Assembly: GCF_002261215.1 (NCBI RefSeq)
Contig: NZ_NEVS01000004.1
Location: forward strand, 4,092,001-4,156,000
Length of the DNA stretch: 64,000 nucleotides
Origin: Bordetella genomosp. 11
GTDB taxonomy: Bacteria; Pseudomonadota; Gammaproteobacteria; Burkholderiales; Burkholderiaceae_B
Reading direction: 5' to 3'
Every line of letters begins with the position of its first letter. Position 1 is the stretch's first letter. The notes under the pieces were generated by a model. The model searched no databases and was not told where the DNA came from. It worked only from the letters and a program-made list of their open reading frames with translations. This document shows positions 12,247 to 21,289 of the stretch, piece by piece. The position numbers and the translations under genes were made by a program.

Positions 12247-13200
12247 ATGGGTGCGCGTAGCCGTACAACAGCGGTCACGGCCGCGCTGCTGGCATTCGCG
12301 GCGGCCGCATCGGTGCCGGCATCCGCGGCGACGGCCGCGATGACGACAGCTGCCGCCGTCGGCCCCATCTCGGTCGGCGACGACGATGGCCGCACCGTCG
12401 AGCTGCCGCACCCGGCCGAGCGCGCCATATCGCTGGCGCCGCACGCCACCGAACTGGCCTACGCCGCGGGCGCGGGCGGCAAGCTGGTCGGCGTGGCGCG
12501 CGGCAGCGACTATCCGCCGCCGGCGCGTGCGCTGGCGTCCGTCGGCGACGGCCTGGCGCCCGACCCGGAACGGGTCGCGGCCTTGCGCCCCGACCTGGTG
12601 CTCGCCTGGCTGCCGGGTGGCGCCGCGCCTCTGCTGCCCGTCCTGCGGGCACTGAACGTCCCGGTGTACTACAGCGATCCGCGCACCCTGCGCGACATCC
12701 CGGAAGCCGTCGAACGCATGGGCGTGCTGTTCGGCACGCAGGCGGTCGCCGAACCGGCAGCGGCATCGCTGCGGGCTCGCATCGACGCGCTGGCGGCCCG
12801 CTACGCCGGGCGCGCGCCGGTGCGCGTCTTCATCCAGGCAGGCCGCGAGCCCGTCTACACACTGAACGGCAGCAGCATCGTCAGCGACGCCTTGCGCGTG
12901 TGCGGAGGCGTCAATGTGTTCGCCGACGCGCCGGTCACCGCACCGCAGGTCACGCAGGAAGCCGTGCTGGCGGCGCGCCCCGACATCGTCGTCGCCGGCA
13001 TGGCGGACCCGGCCAGCCTGGCGGCCACCACGCAAGCCTGGCGCGCGCTCGGCCTGCCGGCGGCGCTGGCCGGCCGCGTCATCGGTATCGATGCGGACGT
13101 GCTGTATCGCCCGGGCCCACGCCTGATCGACGCGGCGGAAACGCTGTGCGCGGCGCTGGATCGGGCCCGCGAGGCCAGCGCCGAGGCAGTCCGGCGCTGA
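12247..13200 (+). CDS. btuF: BtuF-like periplasmic cobalamin-binding protein
   Basis: A 317-aa ABC substrate-binding protein of the BtuF/FhuD type. A long Ala-rich signal peptide (1-28, possibly to ~38) leads to VELPHPAERAISLAPHATEL, the usual opening of the domain, with a rigid helix linking two lobes around residues 130-160. It starts 9 bp after btuB and so shares its riboswitch control. BtuF passes B12 from BtuB to the BtuCD importer. No btuC or btuD gene is in this window; they must be elsewhere, or a heme/siderophore-type permease is shared. A siderophore- or heme-binding role is less likely given the context. Confidence 0.87.
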   Translation: MGARSRTTAVTAALLAFAAAASVPASAATAAMTTAAAVGPISVGDDDGRTVELPHPAERAISLAPHATELAYAAGAGGKLVGVARGSDYPPPARALASVGDGLAPDPERVAALRPDLVLAWLPGGAAPLLPVLRALNVPVYYSDPRTLRDIPEAVERMGVLFGTQAVAEPAAASLRARIDALAARYAGRAPVRVFIQAGREPVYTLNGSSIVSDALRVCGGVNVFADAPVTAPQVTQEAVLAARPDIVVAGMADPASLAATTQAWRALGLPAALAGRVIGIDADVLYRPGPRLIDAAETLCAALDRAREASAEAVRR

Positions 13201-13335
13201 TCGATCAAAAACCCATGGTTGGCCACGATGCGGTCAAGTCGCAGTGCCGAGGCAGCGCCGCTGCCGCCCCGCTGCTTTATCATGAGGGGGTGTGCCGCGC
13301 GCCATCCGGGCGACGGCAGTTACTCCTCATCCGCC

Positions 13336-14124
13336 ATGCCATCCCAAGATACCTTCACCGTCGCCGGCCGTACGTTCCGGTCCCGCCTGCTCGTCGGTAC
13401 CGGCAAGTACAAGGATTTCGAGCAAACCCGCCAGGCGCTGGACGCCAGCGGCTGCGAGATCGTCACCGTGGCCATCCGCCGCGTCAACCTGGGCCAGAAC
13501 GCCAACGAACCCAGCCTGCTGGATTTCGTGCCGCCGTCGCGCTTTACCTACCTGCCCAACACCGCCGGCTGCTACACGGCCGACGAAGCGGTGCGCACCT
13601 TGCGTTTGGCGCGCGAACTGCTGGACGGCCACGACCTGGTCAAGCTGGAAGTGCTGGGCGACCCGCACACGCTGTTTCCCAACATGCCCGAAACGCTCAA
13701 GGCCACGGAAATCCTGGTCAAGGATGGGTTCAAGGTCATGGTGTATTGCACGGATGACCCCATCCAGGCCCGCATGCTGGAAGACCTGGGCGCGGTCGCC
13801 GTCATGCCGCTGGCCTCGCTGATCGGTTCGGGCATGGGTATCCTGAACCCATGGAACCTGCGCCTGATCCTGGATCAGGCACGCGTGCCGGTCCTGGTCG
13901 ATGCCGGCGTCGGCACGGCTTCCGACGCCGCCATTGCCATGGAACTCGGCTGCGAAGGCGTGCTGATGAATACCGCCATCGCCGGCGCCAAAGACCCCAT
14001 CCTGATGGCCAGCGCCATGAAGAAGGCCGTCGAGGCGGGCCGGGAAGCCTACCTGGCCGGACGCATGCCCAAGAAGCTCTACAGCGCCTCGCCGTCCTCG
14101 CCCACGGAAGGCGTGGTGCGATGA
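13336..14124 (+). CDS. thiG: Thiazole synthase ThiG
   Basis: ThiG forms the thiamine thiazole phosphate from deoxyxylulose 5-phosphate, dehydroglycine and ThiS thiocarboxylate. The 262-aa TIM-barrel opens with [15 protein letters not shown] and has the Schiff-base lysine in VKLEVLGD (K103), plus the phosphate-binding segments [12 protein letters not shown] and [14 protein letters not shown]. The longer frame from 13219 is not used because the family N-terminus matches [11 protein letters not shown] at 13336. The gene overlaps thiD by 4 bp. No thiS or thiO, often adjacent, is found beside it here. There is no TPP riboswitch in the 135-bp leader that I can recognise. Confidence 0.95.
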   Translation: MPSQDTFTVAGRTFRSRLLVGTGKYKDFEQTRQALDASGCEIVTVAIRRVNLGQNANEPSLLDFVPPSRFTYLPNTAGCYTADEAVRTLRLARELLDGHDLVKLEVLGDPHTLFPNMPETLKATEILVKDGFKVMVYCTDDPIQARMLEDLGAVAVMPLASLIGSGMGILNPWNLRLILDQARVPVLVDAGVGTASDAAIAMELGCEGVLMNTAIAGAKDPILMASAMKKAVEAGREAYLAGRMPKKLYSASPSSPTEGVVR

Positions 14125-14930
14125 TCCCCAACGCGCTTTCCATCGCCGGCGTCGACCCATCCGGCGGCGCCGGCGTACTGGCCGATGTGAAGACCATGAG
14201 CGCGCTCGGTGCCTACGGCTGCGCCGTGATCGCCGCCTTGACGGCGCAGAACACCCAGGGCGTCAGCCACGTCGCGCCCGTACCGGCTGAATTCGTCGGC
14301 CAGCAGATCGACACGCTGTTTGCCGACGTGCGCATCGACGCCGTGAAGATCGGCATGCTGGGCCAGCAGCCCGTGATCCAGGTGGTCGCCGAAAAACTGG
14401 CGCGCTGGCGGCCCGCGCATGTGGTGCTGGACCCGGTCATGGTGGCCAAGAGCGGGGATCTGCTGCTGGAACGCACCGCCATCGGCATGCTGCGCGAAGC
14501 GCTGCTGCCGCAGGCGACCCTGCTTACCCCCAATCTGCCCGAAGCCGGCGTCCTGCTCGACGAAAGACCGGTCGAGACGGTCAAGGAAATGCGCCGCGTC
14601 GCCGAGCGCCTGCGCAACAAAATGGCCCACGACGGACAGCGCTGGGTCATGGTGAAAGGCGGCCACCTGCCCGGCGACGACACGATCGACCTGCTGCATG
14701 ACGGCGACCGCATGATCGAGCTTCCCGGGGCGCGCCTTGCCACCCGCAATACCCACGGCACCGGCTGCACCCTCTCGGCGGCCCTGGCCGCGCTGATCCC
14801 GCAGACCGGCGATATCCCGGAGGCGGCGCGCCGCGCCAAAGCCTACCTGACCGAGGCCATCCGCCACGCGGACCGGCTGGACGTCGGCAAGGGCCACGGG
14901 CCGGTACATCATTTCCATGCGTGGTGGTAG
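14121..14930 (+). CDS. thiD: Hydroxymethylpyrimidine (phosphate) kinase ThiD
   Basis: ThiD phosphorylates HMP and HMP-phosphate to the diphosphate used in thiamine synthesis. The 269-aa ribokinase-fold protein begins [20 protein letters not shown], has [12 protein letters not shown] in the middle (~100-112), and the anion-hole signature [13 protein letters not shown] near residue 210. It overlaps thiG by ATGA, showing translational coupling. The start at 14121 is the only one giving the conserved N-terminus. Confidence 0.95.
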   Translation: MIPNALSIAGVDPSGGAGVLADVKTMSALGAYGCAVIAALTAQNTQGVSHVAPVPAEFVGQQIDTLFADVRIDAVKIGMLGQQPVIQVVAEKLARWRPAHVVLDPVMVAKSGDLLLERTAIGMLREALLPQATLLTPNLPEAGVLLDERPVETVKEMRRVAERLRNKMAHDGQRWVMVKGGHLPGDDTIDLLHDGDRMIELPGARLATRNTHGTGCTLSAALAALIPQTGDIPEAARRAKAYLTEAIRHADRLDVGKGHGPVHHFHAWW

Positions 14931-14985
14931 GCCCGGGACGCAAATCGGTACAATTACCTCGCCTCCGAACTCTTTTTCCGCTGTC

Positions 14986-15666
14986 ATGAACGCCTCAACC
15001 CTGCCCGACGTCGAACAAGCCCGCTTCAACATGGTGGAACAGCAGATCCGCCCCTGGGACGTGCTGGACGAGAAAGTGCTGGCCGCCCTTTTCAAGGTGC
15101 GCCGCGAGCTCTTCGTGCCGCCCGCGCTGCGATCGCTGGCGTTCTCCGACCTGGAAATTCCCTTGCAGATCAACGCGGTGGATACGCGCGAAACCATGCT
15201 CGCCCCCAAGGTCGAGGCACGGCTCGCCCAGGAACTGCTGCTGGCGCCGACGGACGCCGTGCTGGAAATCGGCACCGGCTCGGGCTACCAGGCCGCCCTG
15301 CTGGGCGCCCTGGCCCAACAGGTCACCTCGATCGAGATCGATAGCCGGCTGGCGGCCTTCGCGCAGCAGAATCTGCAGATGAACAATGTCGCCAACGTCA
15401 AGGTCGAGACGGGCGACGGCCGCAACGGCTGGGGTACGACCGAATACGACGCCATCCTGCTTACCGGTTCCGTGCCCGTGGTGCCGGACGGCCTGAAGTA
15501 TCAGCTGCGCATCGGCGGCCGGATGGTGGTGGTGGTCGGGACGGCCCCGGTCATGACTGCCTGCCGCATCACGCGCACGACGGCGGCCAGCTTCGAGACG
15601 GTCAACCTGTTCGAAACGGTGATCAAGCCTCTGCGCGGCGCGACGGTGTCCCAGTTCAAGTTCTAG
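14986..15666 (+). CDS. Protein-L-isoaspartate O-methyltransferase family protein
   Basis: A 226-aa SAM-dependent methyltransferase of the PCMT family, which repairs isoaspartyl residues using S-adenosylmethionine. Motif I is VLEIGTGSGYQ (92-102); the upstream VRRELFVPPALRSLAF matches the family's substrate-loop region, and VVVGTAPVM lies in the C-terminal part. The ATG at 14986 gives MNASTLPDVEQARFNMVEQQIRPW, the normal start for the betaproteobacterial version. In several betaproteobacteria this paralogue lies beside tolC, which is not seen here. It is 55 bp after thiD and convergent with rfaE2. Confidence 0.9.
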   Translation: MNASTLPDVEQARFNMVEQQIRPWDVLDEKVLAALFKVRRELFVPPALRSLAFSDLEIPLQINAVDTRETMLAPKVEARLAQELLLAPTDAVLEIGTGSGYQAALLGALAQQVTSIEIDSRLAAFAQQNLQMNNVANVKVETGDGRNGWGTTEYDAILLTGSVPVVPDGLKYQLRIGGRMVVVVGTAPVMTACRITRTTAASFETVNLFETVIKPLRGATVSQFKF

Positions 15667-15696
15667 GCAGCACGGGCCGTCCCGCTACCGGGGCAT

Positions 15697-16182
15697 TCAG
15701 CCGCCCTGTATCTTGCGAACCAGCGCCGTCGTAGAGCGCTGGAATTCGAAGGGCACGGCCACCGCCCGCCCGCCCCAGCTGCGCACCAGGGCGGTTTCCG
15801 GCAGCTTTTCCATATCGTAGTCGCCGCCCTTGACGATGATGTCGGGCCGCAGCAGCCCGATCAAGGCTTCGGGCGTGTCTTCATCGAAGAACGTAACGGC
15901 GTCCACGCAAGCCAGGGCCGCCAGCAGCGCGGCACGATCCTCCTGGCTGTTGAGCGGGCGTTCGGGCCCCTTGCCCAGCCTGCGCGCCGACGCATCCGTA
16001 TTGATCGCCACCACCAGCGCGGCACCCAACTGGGCGCTTTCGTCCAGATAGGTGACGTGGCCGCGATGCAGGATATCGAACACGCCGTTGGTGAACACCA
16101 GCGGCCGCGGCAGACGACCGTCGGCGAGTGCGTCCACACATTGCCGAGGGGTCAGGATTTTGGATTCGAAGCGGGCTGTCAT
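15697..16182 (-). CDS. rfaE2: D-glycero-beta-D-manno-heptose 1-phosphate adenylyltransferase
   Basis: A 161-aa cytidylyltransferase-fold enzyme that makes ADP-heptose for LPS inner core. FTNGVFDILHRGHV (30-43) contains the nucleotide-binding HxGH, here HRGH. The later DIIVKGGDYD and FEFQRSTTALVRKI are typical of the RfaE C-terminal domain. In E. coli this activity is fused to the heptose kinase in HldE; here it is a free-standing domain as in Neisseria and Bordetella, so the kinase must be encoded elsewhere. It converges with the PCMT gene, 30 bp apart. Confidence 0.95.
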   Translation of the reverse strand: MTARFESKILTPRQCVDALADGRLPRPLVFTNGVFDILHRGHVTYLDESAQLGAALVVAINTDASARRLGKGPERPLNSQEDRAALLAALACVDAVTFFDEDTPEALIGLLRPDIIVKGGDYDMEKLPETALVRSWGGRAVAVPFEFQRSTTALVRKIQGG

Positions 16183-16298
16183 GGGCGCATTTTAACGATG
16201 CGCGCGGGGCGCGCGTGCCGGCGCGCGCGAGGTCTGCGTGGCGCGCCCCGCCGCCGTGCGGCCGCGCGCACGGCGCCCCCCGCTGCCCGGGCCGTGCT

Positions 16299-17201
16299 TC
16301 AGCCCAAGACCAGGGACGGCATCCCGCGCGCGTCGGCCATGCCGGTATCGCCCGCGCGCTCCATCAGCGACATGATTTCCTTGCGATAGCGGTTCAGGTC
16401 CTTGACCGACTCGAAGCTGCGGTCCAGCAGCCTGGACAGAATATGCAGGATGCGGTCGCCGACCTTCTTTTCCCAGACGCCGTCGAAGCGGATCTGCGTA
16501 TCCAGCCAGCGTTCCAGCCAGCCGGGTTCCGGCAGGCGGCACTGCACCGTGTCGTTGGGAAACAGGGCCTTGTTCACATGCAGGTTGGTCGGGTGCATGG
16601 CCTGCTGCGTGCGGCCGGCCGACGCCATCAGCATGCCGATCTTCGAGAATGCCAGGCGCGCCTGCGCCTGGGTGGATTCGCCGCGATCGAAAAGCGCGCG
16701 GCGCATGTACTGCAGATAGGCGCCGGCATGACGCGCTTCGTCCTGCGAGATGGTCTTGTAGATGGCCTGTATCACCGGCTCGGTATGCCAGTTGGCGGCG
16801 CAGCGGTACCAGTGGTTCAGGCGTATTTCGCCGCAGAAATGCAGCATCAGGGTTTCCAGCGGCGGAGCGGGATCGAATTCGAAGCGTACTTTGTGCAGCT
16901 CTTCTTCCGTGGGCATCAGGTCCGGCCGGAAGCGGCGCAGGTATTCGATCAGCACCAGGGAATGCTTCTGCTCCTCGAAGAACCAGACCGACATGAAGGC
17001 GGAAAAATCGCTGTCGCCGTGGTTGTCGCGCAGGAACATCTCCGTCGCGGGCAGCGCCGCCCACTCGGTGATCGCATTCATTTTGATGGTCCGCGCCTGT
17101 TCATCGGACAGCTTGGCGCCATCGAAGTCATCCCATGGAATGTCGGTCGACATATTCCAGCGCACGGCTTCCATGGATTTGAAAAGTTGCGGATAAAGCA
17201 T
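16299..17201 (-). CDS. Ferritin-like di-iron protein, acyl-ACP desaturase/R2-like fold
   Basis: A 300-aa mostly helical protein with two ExxH motifs at the right spacing for a carboxylate-bridged di-iron site: EQKH (77-80) and EARH (155-158). Glu46 or Glu54 on the first long helix and Glu125 could supply the other ligands. This pattern fits the ferritin-like superfamily that includes acyl-ACP desaturases, R2 and related oxidases. The chemistry is not determined by sequence; a fatty-acid or hydrocarbon oxidation is possible. I chose the ATG at 17201 (MLYPQLF) because upstream sequence of the frame is low-complexity and lies in a long intergenic region. No strong ribosome-binding site is visible. 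Confidence 0.7.
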   Translation of the reverse strand: MLYPQLFKSMEAVRWNMSTDIPWDDFDGAKLSDEQARTIKMNAITEWAALPATEMFLRDNHGDSDFSAFMSVWFFEEQKHSLVLIEYLRRFRPDLMPTEEELHKVRFEFDPAPPLETLMLHFCGEIRLNHWYRCAANWHTEPVIQAIYKTISQDEARHAGAYLQYMRRALFDRGESTQAQARLAFSKIGMLMASAGRTQQAMHPTNLHVNKALFPNDTVQCRLPEPGWLERWLDTQIRFDGVWEKKVGDRILHILSRLLDRSFESVKDLNRYRKEIMSLMERAGDTGMADARGMPSLVLG

Positions 17202-17535
17202 GGTTCGGGTCCGAAAAGATAGTAAGTGTCCCCCGCACTCGTATGGCCCCATATCATGGCCGCGCGGGCGCGCATCGCTTATGGATTTGTGGTGCGTACG
17301 CGAGTTAAAGCCGGGCAAAAAACGCGCATGGGCGATAAGTCCCATTCGCGGTATTCCTTTATCGCTTTTACATGCGAATACTTGATGACAGATACATGGC
17401 AGAACTATGACGAGAGGCCTGTCGCCCGCGTATGCAGGGCGCGCTGACGAACAGGCCGGGTTGTATGCCCGCTGACTGAACAACAGGGGGTGAAAAAACG
17501 GGCGCGGACGGACCGGCGTTCAGGCGCGGCGGTCC
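17202..17535. promoter_or_regulatory. 334-bp intergenic region with a long imperfect dyad
   Basis: Non-coding gap between ubiB's 3' end and the di-iron gene's start, both on the minus strand, so it should hold the di-iron gene's promoter. It is AT-richer than the neighbours at 17330-17400. A nested dyad is visible: CGCATG and GCGATAA (17325-17338) are mirrored by TTATCGC (17359-17365) and CATGCG (17371-17376). It could be an operator or form RNA structure. No ORF here is convincing. Confidence 0.4.
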
Positions 17536-19089
17536 TCAGCGGGTGGAAAACCAGACAATCAACGCGACACCCACCGCCAGCACCGCCGCGACGACGGACA
17601 ACAGCCGGTTGGTATGCTCCTGGGCCTTGCGCAGCCGATCCAGCTCCAGCAGCACGGCGGGTTCGACGTTCGGGCGGTTCAGGCGGTCGTGCACCAGGCG
17701 CGGCAGCGCGGGCAGGATCTGGGACCACTGCGCCGCTTCCTTCTCCATCTGCTTCTTCAGCCCCGCCAGGCCGATGCGCTCGCGCATCCAGCGCTCCAGG
17801 TAGGGCTTGGCGGTTTTCCAGAGGTCCAGGTCCGGGTCCAGCTCGCGCCCCAGCCCTTCGACGTTCAGCAAGGTCTTCTGCAGCAGGACCAGCTGTGGCT
17901 GGATTTCCACATTGAAGCGCCGCGACGTCTGGAACAGGCGCAGCAGCACCTGCCCCAGCGAAATCTCCGACAGGGGCCGGTCGAAATACGGCTCGCATAC
18001 CGCGCGCACCGCGCCTTCCAGTTCTTCCTCGCGCGTATCCGCCGGCACCCAGCCCGACTCGATGTGCAGCTGTGCCACGCGCCGGTAATCGCGGCGGAAG
18101 AAGGCCAGGAAATTCTGCGCCAGGTAGTTCTTGTCGAATTCCGAAAGCGAACCGACGATCCCGAAATCCAGGGCGATGTAATGGCCCAGCGTATCGTCGC
18201 GATCGGATACGTAGATATTGCCGGGATGCATGTCGGCGTGGAAAAAGCCGTCGCTGAACACCTGGGTGAAGAAGATTTCCACGCCGGTGCGCGCGAGTTT
18301 CTGGATATCGATCCCGGCCGCCCTCAGCCGCTCGGTCTGGCCCACGGGAATGCCGTACATACGCTCCATGGTGAAGACCGTATTGGCGGTGAATTCCCAG
18401 ATGACCTCCGGCACGATCAGCATCCTGCCGCGCCCGCTTTCGGGACCGAAGTTGCGCCGCAGTTGGCTGCAGTTGGACGCCTCCCGCACCAAATCCAATT
18501 CGTCGTGCAGGTATTTATCGAACTCGGCCACGACTTCGCGCGGCTTCAGGCGGCGGCCGTCCGGCCCAAGCCGCTCGATCACCGCCGCCACGGTGCGCAG
18601 CAGTGTCAGGTCTTTCTCGATGATGTTCAGCATGCCGGGCCGCAACACCTTGACCGCGACTTCGCGGCCGTCGTGCAGCACCGCGAAATGCACCTGCGCG
18701 ATGGACGCCGATGCCACCGGATCGACTTCGAAATGCTTGAACAAGGTGGCCGGCGGCGCACCCAGCGCGGCTTCGATGCATTGCGCGGCCTGCTCCGACG
18801 GGAAGGGAGGAACGCGATCCTGCAATAGCGCCAGTTCGGCGGCGATGTCGGCGGGGATCAGGTCGCGCCGGGTAGACAGTACCTGGCCGAACTTCACGAA
18901 GATCGGACCCAGGGATTCCAGCGCGCGGCGCAGGCGTACGCCGCGCGGCGAACTCGGCCGGGTGCCGAAGCGGCTGACACGCAGCAGCAGCGTCGCCAGC
19001 GGATGATTCAGGCTGGACAGTACCAGCTCGTCCAGGCCGTAGCGCAGGGCGACGACCACGATGCGCACGAAACGAAGAAAAGTCAGCAT
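17536..19089 (-). CDS. ubiB: UbiB family kinase-like ubiquinone biosynthesis protein
   Basis: A 517-aa atypical kinase required for ubiquinone synthesis, thought to extract or present membrane intermediates rather than hydroxylate. Diagnostic UbiB motifs are [13 protein letters not shown] (KxGQ, near 70), the Ala-rich nucleotide loop [12 protein letters not shown] (~125), the invariant lysine in [18 protein letters not shown] and [10 protein letters not shown]-terminal hydrophobic segment (about 495-513) anchors it to the inner membrane. It begins 3 bp after ubiJ, whose product is a lipid-binding partner of the ubiquinone complex. Confidence 0.96.
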   Translation of the reverse strand: MLTFLRFVRIVVVALRYGLDELVLSSLNHPLATLLLRVSRFGTRPSSPRGVRLRRALESLGPIFVKFGQVLSTRRDLIPADIAAELALLQDRVPPFPSEQAAQCIEAALGAPPATLFKHFEVDPVASASIAQVHFAVLHDGREVAVKVLRPGMLNIIEKDLTLLRTVAAVIERLGPDGRRLKPREVVAEFDKYLHDELDLVREASNCSQLRRNFGPESGRGRMLIVPEVIWEFTANTVFTMERMYGIPVGQTERLRAAGIDIQKLARTGVEIFFTQVFSDGFFHADMHPGNIYVSDRDDTLGHYIALDFGIVGSLSEFDKNYLAQNFLAFFRRDYRRVAQLHIESGWVPADTREEELEGAVRAVCEPYFDRPLSEISLGQVLLRLFQTSRRFNVEIQPQLVLLQKTLLNVEGLGRELDPDLDLWKTAKPYLERWMRERIGLAGLKKQMEKEAAQWSQILPALPRLVHDRLNRPNVEPAVLLELDRLRKAQEHTNRLLSVVAAVLAVGVALIVWFSTR

Positions 19090-19092
19090 CGC

Positions 19093-19791
19093 TCAGGCGC
19101 CACCATTGCGGGCACCCGCCGCGCCTTGGGCGCCCTGCAAGCGCTGCAGCCGGGCCTGCAGCGCCGCGGCGCGCGCCTGCGCGGCGTCCAGCGCCGCATC
19201 GGCGCGCCCGATATCGCGGGCCCAGTTTTCCAATAGCGCGCGCGGCGTCAGGACGGGCCGCTCCTGCGAAAGGTACTCGGCCAGATTGCTCCCCAGCCGG
19301 GCGGCGGCCCCGCGCAGGCCGGACGACAGGGCGCGCGCCCCGCCGACCAGCCGGGACGCGGCGATATCGCCGAACCAGCGCGCGAGGTCGTCCTCGACAT
19401 CCCAGCGCAACTGCGCGGCCAGTTCCGCCACGACCTGGGCCAGGCCGGCGTCTCCGGATATGTGCGTCATGTCGGCGATGGCGTCGGCGCGCGCACGGGC
19501 CGCGGCGGCGGGGTCGGCGCTTTCCGTGCCGGCCTGGAACAGCCGCGCGATGCGGAAACGCGCGGGGTCCCCCGTCAGGGTCACATCCGGCACCACCGCG
19601 GGATCCGCGAGATCCGCATAGCCTTCGCTGTCGATGGTCAGCGACAGCTTGAACGCGCCGACGGCCAGGCGCACGGTCTTGCCGGCATGGCGGGTCAGGC
19701 GAGCACGGGCCCAGTCCTCGCGCCGCAGCAAGGCGTTGAGCGCGCGTACGGCAGGACGGCCGGGATCGGGCAAGGCGGGGATCGGAAGCAT
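19093..19791 (-). CDS. ubiJ: Ubiquinone biosynthesis accessory factor UbiJ
   Basis: A 232-aa protein with an N-terminal SCP2-like lipid-binding domain (~15-115: LNALLRREDWARARL, then a beta region with FKLSLTIDSEGYADL) and a C-terminal helical tail ending in a heptad-rich coiled coil (ALDAAQARAAALQARLQRLQ). That layout is the UbiJ pattern; UbiJ binds ubiquinone intermediates and, with UbiK, supports the hydroxylation/methylation complex. Position directly before ubiB and in the same block as ubiE supports it. Sequence conservation in UbiJ is low, so the assignment leans on context. Confidence 0.9.
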   Translation of the reverse strand: MLPIPALPDPGRPAVRALNALLRREDWARARLTRHAGKTVRLAVGAFKLSLTIDSEGYADLADPAVVPDVTLTGDPARFRIARLFQAGTESADPAAAARARADAIADMTHISGDAGLAQVVAELAAQLRWDVEDDLARWFGDIAASRLVGGARALSSGLRGAAARLGSNLAEYLSQERPVLTPRALLENWARDIGRADAALDAAQARAAALQARLQRLQGAQGAAGARNGGA

Positions 19792-19940
19792 GGATTTACG
19801 ACGGAAGGCGACGGCGCCCTGGGATGGTCAGACCGCAAGTTTAACGGGTCGCCCGGCCAGCCCGCCCGGCGCCCGCATTGTCGGGACCGGAAAGCCATGC
19901 CGGCAGGCCGGCCCCGCCGGCCACTGGCCGGGCGAAGCCG

Positions 19941-19968
19941 AAAAAAAGCCGGCCCCTGTGGAGCCGGC
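19941..19968 (-). terminator. Rho-independent terminator of the Tim44-like gene
   Basis: On the minus strand a GCCGGC stem with a 9-nt loop pairs with GCCGGC (19968-19963 with 19953-19948), followed directly by seven T residues. It lies 69 bp past the stop at 20037 and before ubiJ, so ubiJ-ubiB probably has its own promoter in the remaining ~150 bp. Confidence 0.9.
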
Positions 19969-20036
19969 GTGAGGGCGGTTGCCCGAGCAAGGCAAACCGC
20001 GGAAGCACGGAGAAATAGCGCGGCTAATCAGCTGGC

Positions 20037-21041
20037 TTACTGGACGGGAATCTGCTGGATACCCGCCAGCAGCCATCCGCCCTGCGTGGGCTTGAACAGG
20101 TTCCAGACCTCTTCGAAACGGAAGGCTTCGGTACCCGGCGCTTCGCGCAACATGCCGGAGAACCGGACGCTGGCCAGGTGGCCATCCGACACCGCCTCGA
20201 TACCCAGCATCTCGGCATTGAGCAGCACCACTTCCGTCTGGTTGGGGGCGCCCTGGCGTTCGATCAGCTGCGGCTTGAGTTCGACGATCAGGTCGTCGGT
20301 CAGGTATTCGCGCAGGCGTTCGGTATCTCCGCTATCCCACACGCCCTGGATGCGGACGAATTGTTCCTTGGCCTGCTTCAGGAAGCCTTGCGTGTCGAAA
20401 TCGCCGGGGATGAACCAGTTGCCTTCGGCACCGGCGCGCGGGGCGGCGGCGGAGGCACCGAAATCGGACGACGCCGCGGGTGCGGAGGCGGCCCCTGCGG
20501 CGGCACCGCCGGCGGGCAGCGCATCACGCCACGAAGCGGCCGGACGGGCCGGCGTATCGGTATCGGCCTGGCGCGCCATGCCGTAGGCACCTTGCATGGC
20601 CGGCCGCGGACCGGCGCCGCGCAGGCGGCGAACGATGAACAGGACCGCGAAGACCACCAGACCGATCAGCAGCAGGCTGGAGAGCATTTCCGCGAACGCG
20701 CCCGACAGGCCCATGTGCGACAGCAGCGCCGCCAGGCCCAGGCCGGCAGCGATACCGGCGATGGGCCCCAGCCAGCGCGACGCGCCGCTGCGGGCGGCGC
20801 CTGCCGCACCCGCGGTAGCGGCACCGGCGGCGGCGGGCGCCGCGGCCGAAGCAGCCGGACTGGTGCTGGCCGGCGGGGTGGTCGCCTGGCGCTGCATGGT
20901 CACGTTGGGAGATTGGCGGCCGACACTGCCGCCGCCGCCGACGCGGCGGGCTTCGGCGTCGAACGAGGTGGCGATCATGGCCATACCGGTCACGGCGATA
21001 AGCGCCGCGGCCAGGAATCGACGGTAAAAAGAACCTGACAT
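20037..21041 (-). CDS. Tim44-like domain membrane protein
   Basis: A 334-aa protein. It has an N-terminal signal or anchor (FLAAALIAVTGMAMIATSF), a Gly/Ala/Pro-rich linker (~35-90), two hydrophobic segments around 90-140 (AGIAAGLGLAALLSHMG; LLLIGLVVFAVLFIV), and a C-terminal Tim44-like domain (~215-334) with FLKQAKEQFVRIQGVWDSGDTERLREYL and FEEVWNLFKPTQGGWLLAGIQQ. Bacterial Tim44-like proteins are of unclear function; the mitochondrial domain binds membranes and import motors. It sits between ubiE and ubiJ, as in related genomes, but is bounded by its own terminator. Confidence 0.88.
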   Translation of the reverse strand: MSGSFYRRFLAAALIAVTGMAMIATSFDAEARRVGGGGSVGRQSPNVTMQRQATTPPASTSPAASAAAPAAAGAATAGAAGAARSGASRWLGPIAGIAAGLGLAALLSHMGLSGAFAEMLSSLLLIGLVVFAVLFIVRRLRGAGPRPAMQGAYGMARQADTDTPARPAASWRDALPAGGAAAGAASAPAASSDFGASAAAPRAGAEGNWFIPGDFDTQGFLKQAKEQFVRIQGVWDSGDTERLREYLTDDLIVELKPQLIERQGAPNQTEVVLLNAEMLGIEAVSDGHLASVRFSGMLREAPGTEAFRFEEVWNLFKPTQGGWLLAGIQQIPVQ

Positions 21042-21289
21042 GGTGTGCTCCTGTAGTCGTGCGCGAGACGCCGGCGCCGGATGGCTCGTATCGCCCCTTG
21101 CGCGGACGGGGTTGCCCCCTCGCGCACGTCATTGGGTTTTGCCTGGGTTTCCGGTGCGGCCTTTTCCCGGGCTGGCGGCCGCGGATGCCGGGCCGCCACA
21201 GAGGGAAAAAGCTTTCTTACAGAAACCTGAACAACTACAGGATATCCGACTTTTGCCTGGGCAACAAGCGACGCAGGCGCGGGCGCGCC

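Noticed and set aside
10822..13035. A 737-codon minus-strand ORF opposite btuB and btuF
   Set aside because: Both plus-strand genes are recognisable with signal peptides and motifs; the minus frame is low-complexity.
13201..13335. Possible TPP riboswitch before thiG
   Set aside because: None of the conserved TPP aptamer landmarks is visible in the short leader.
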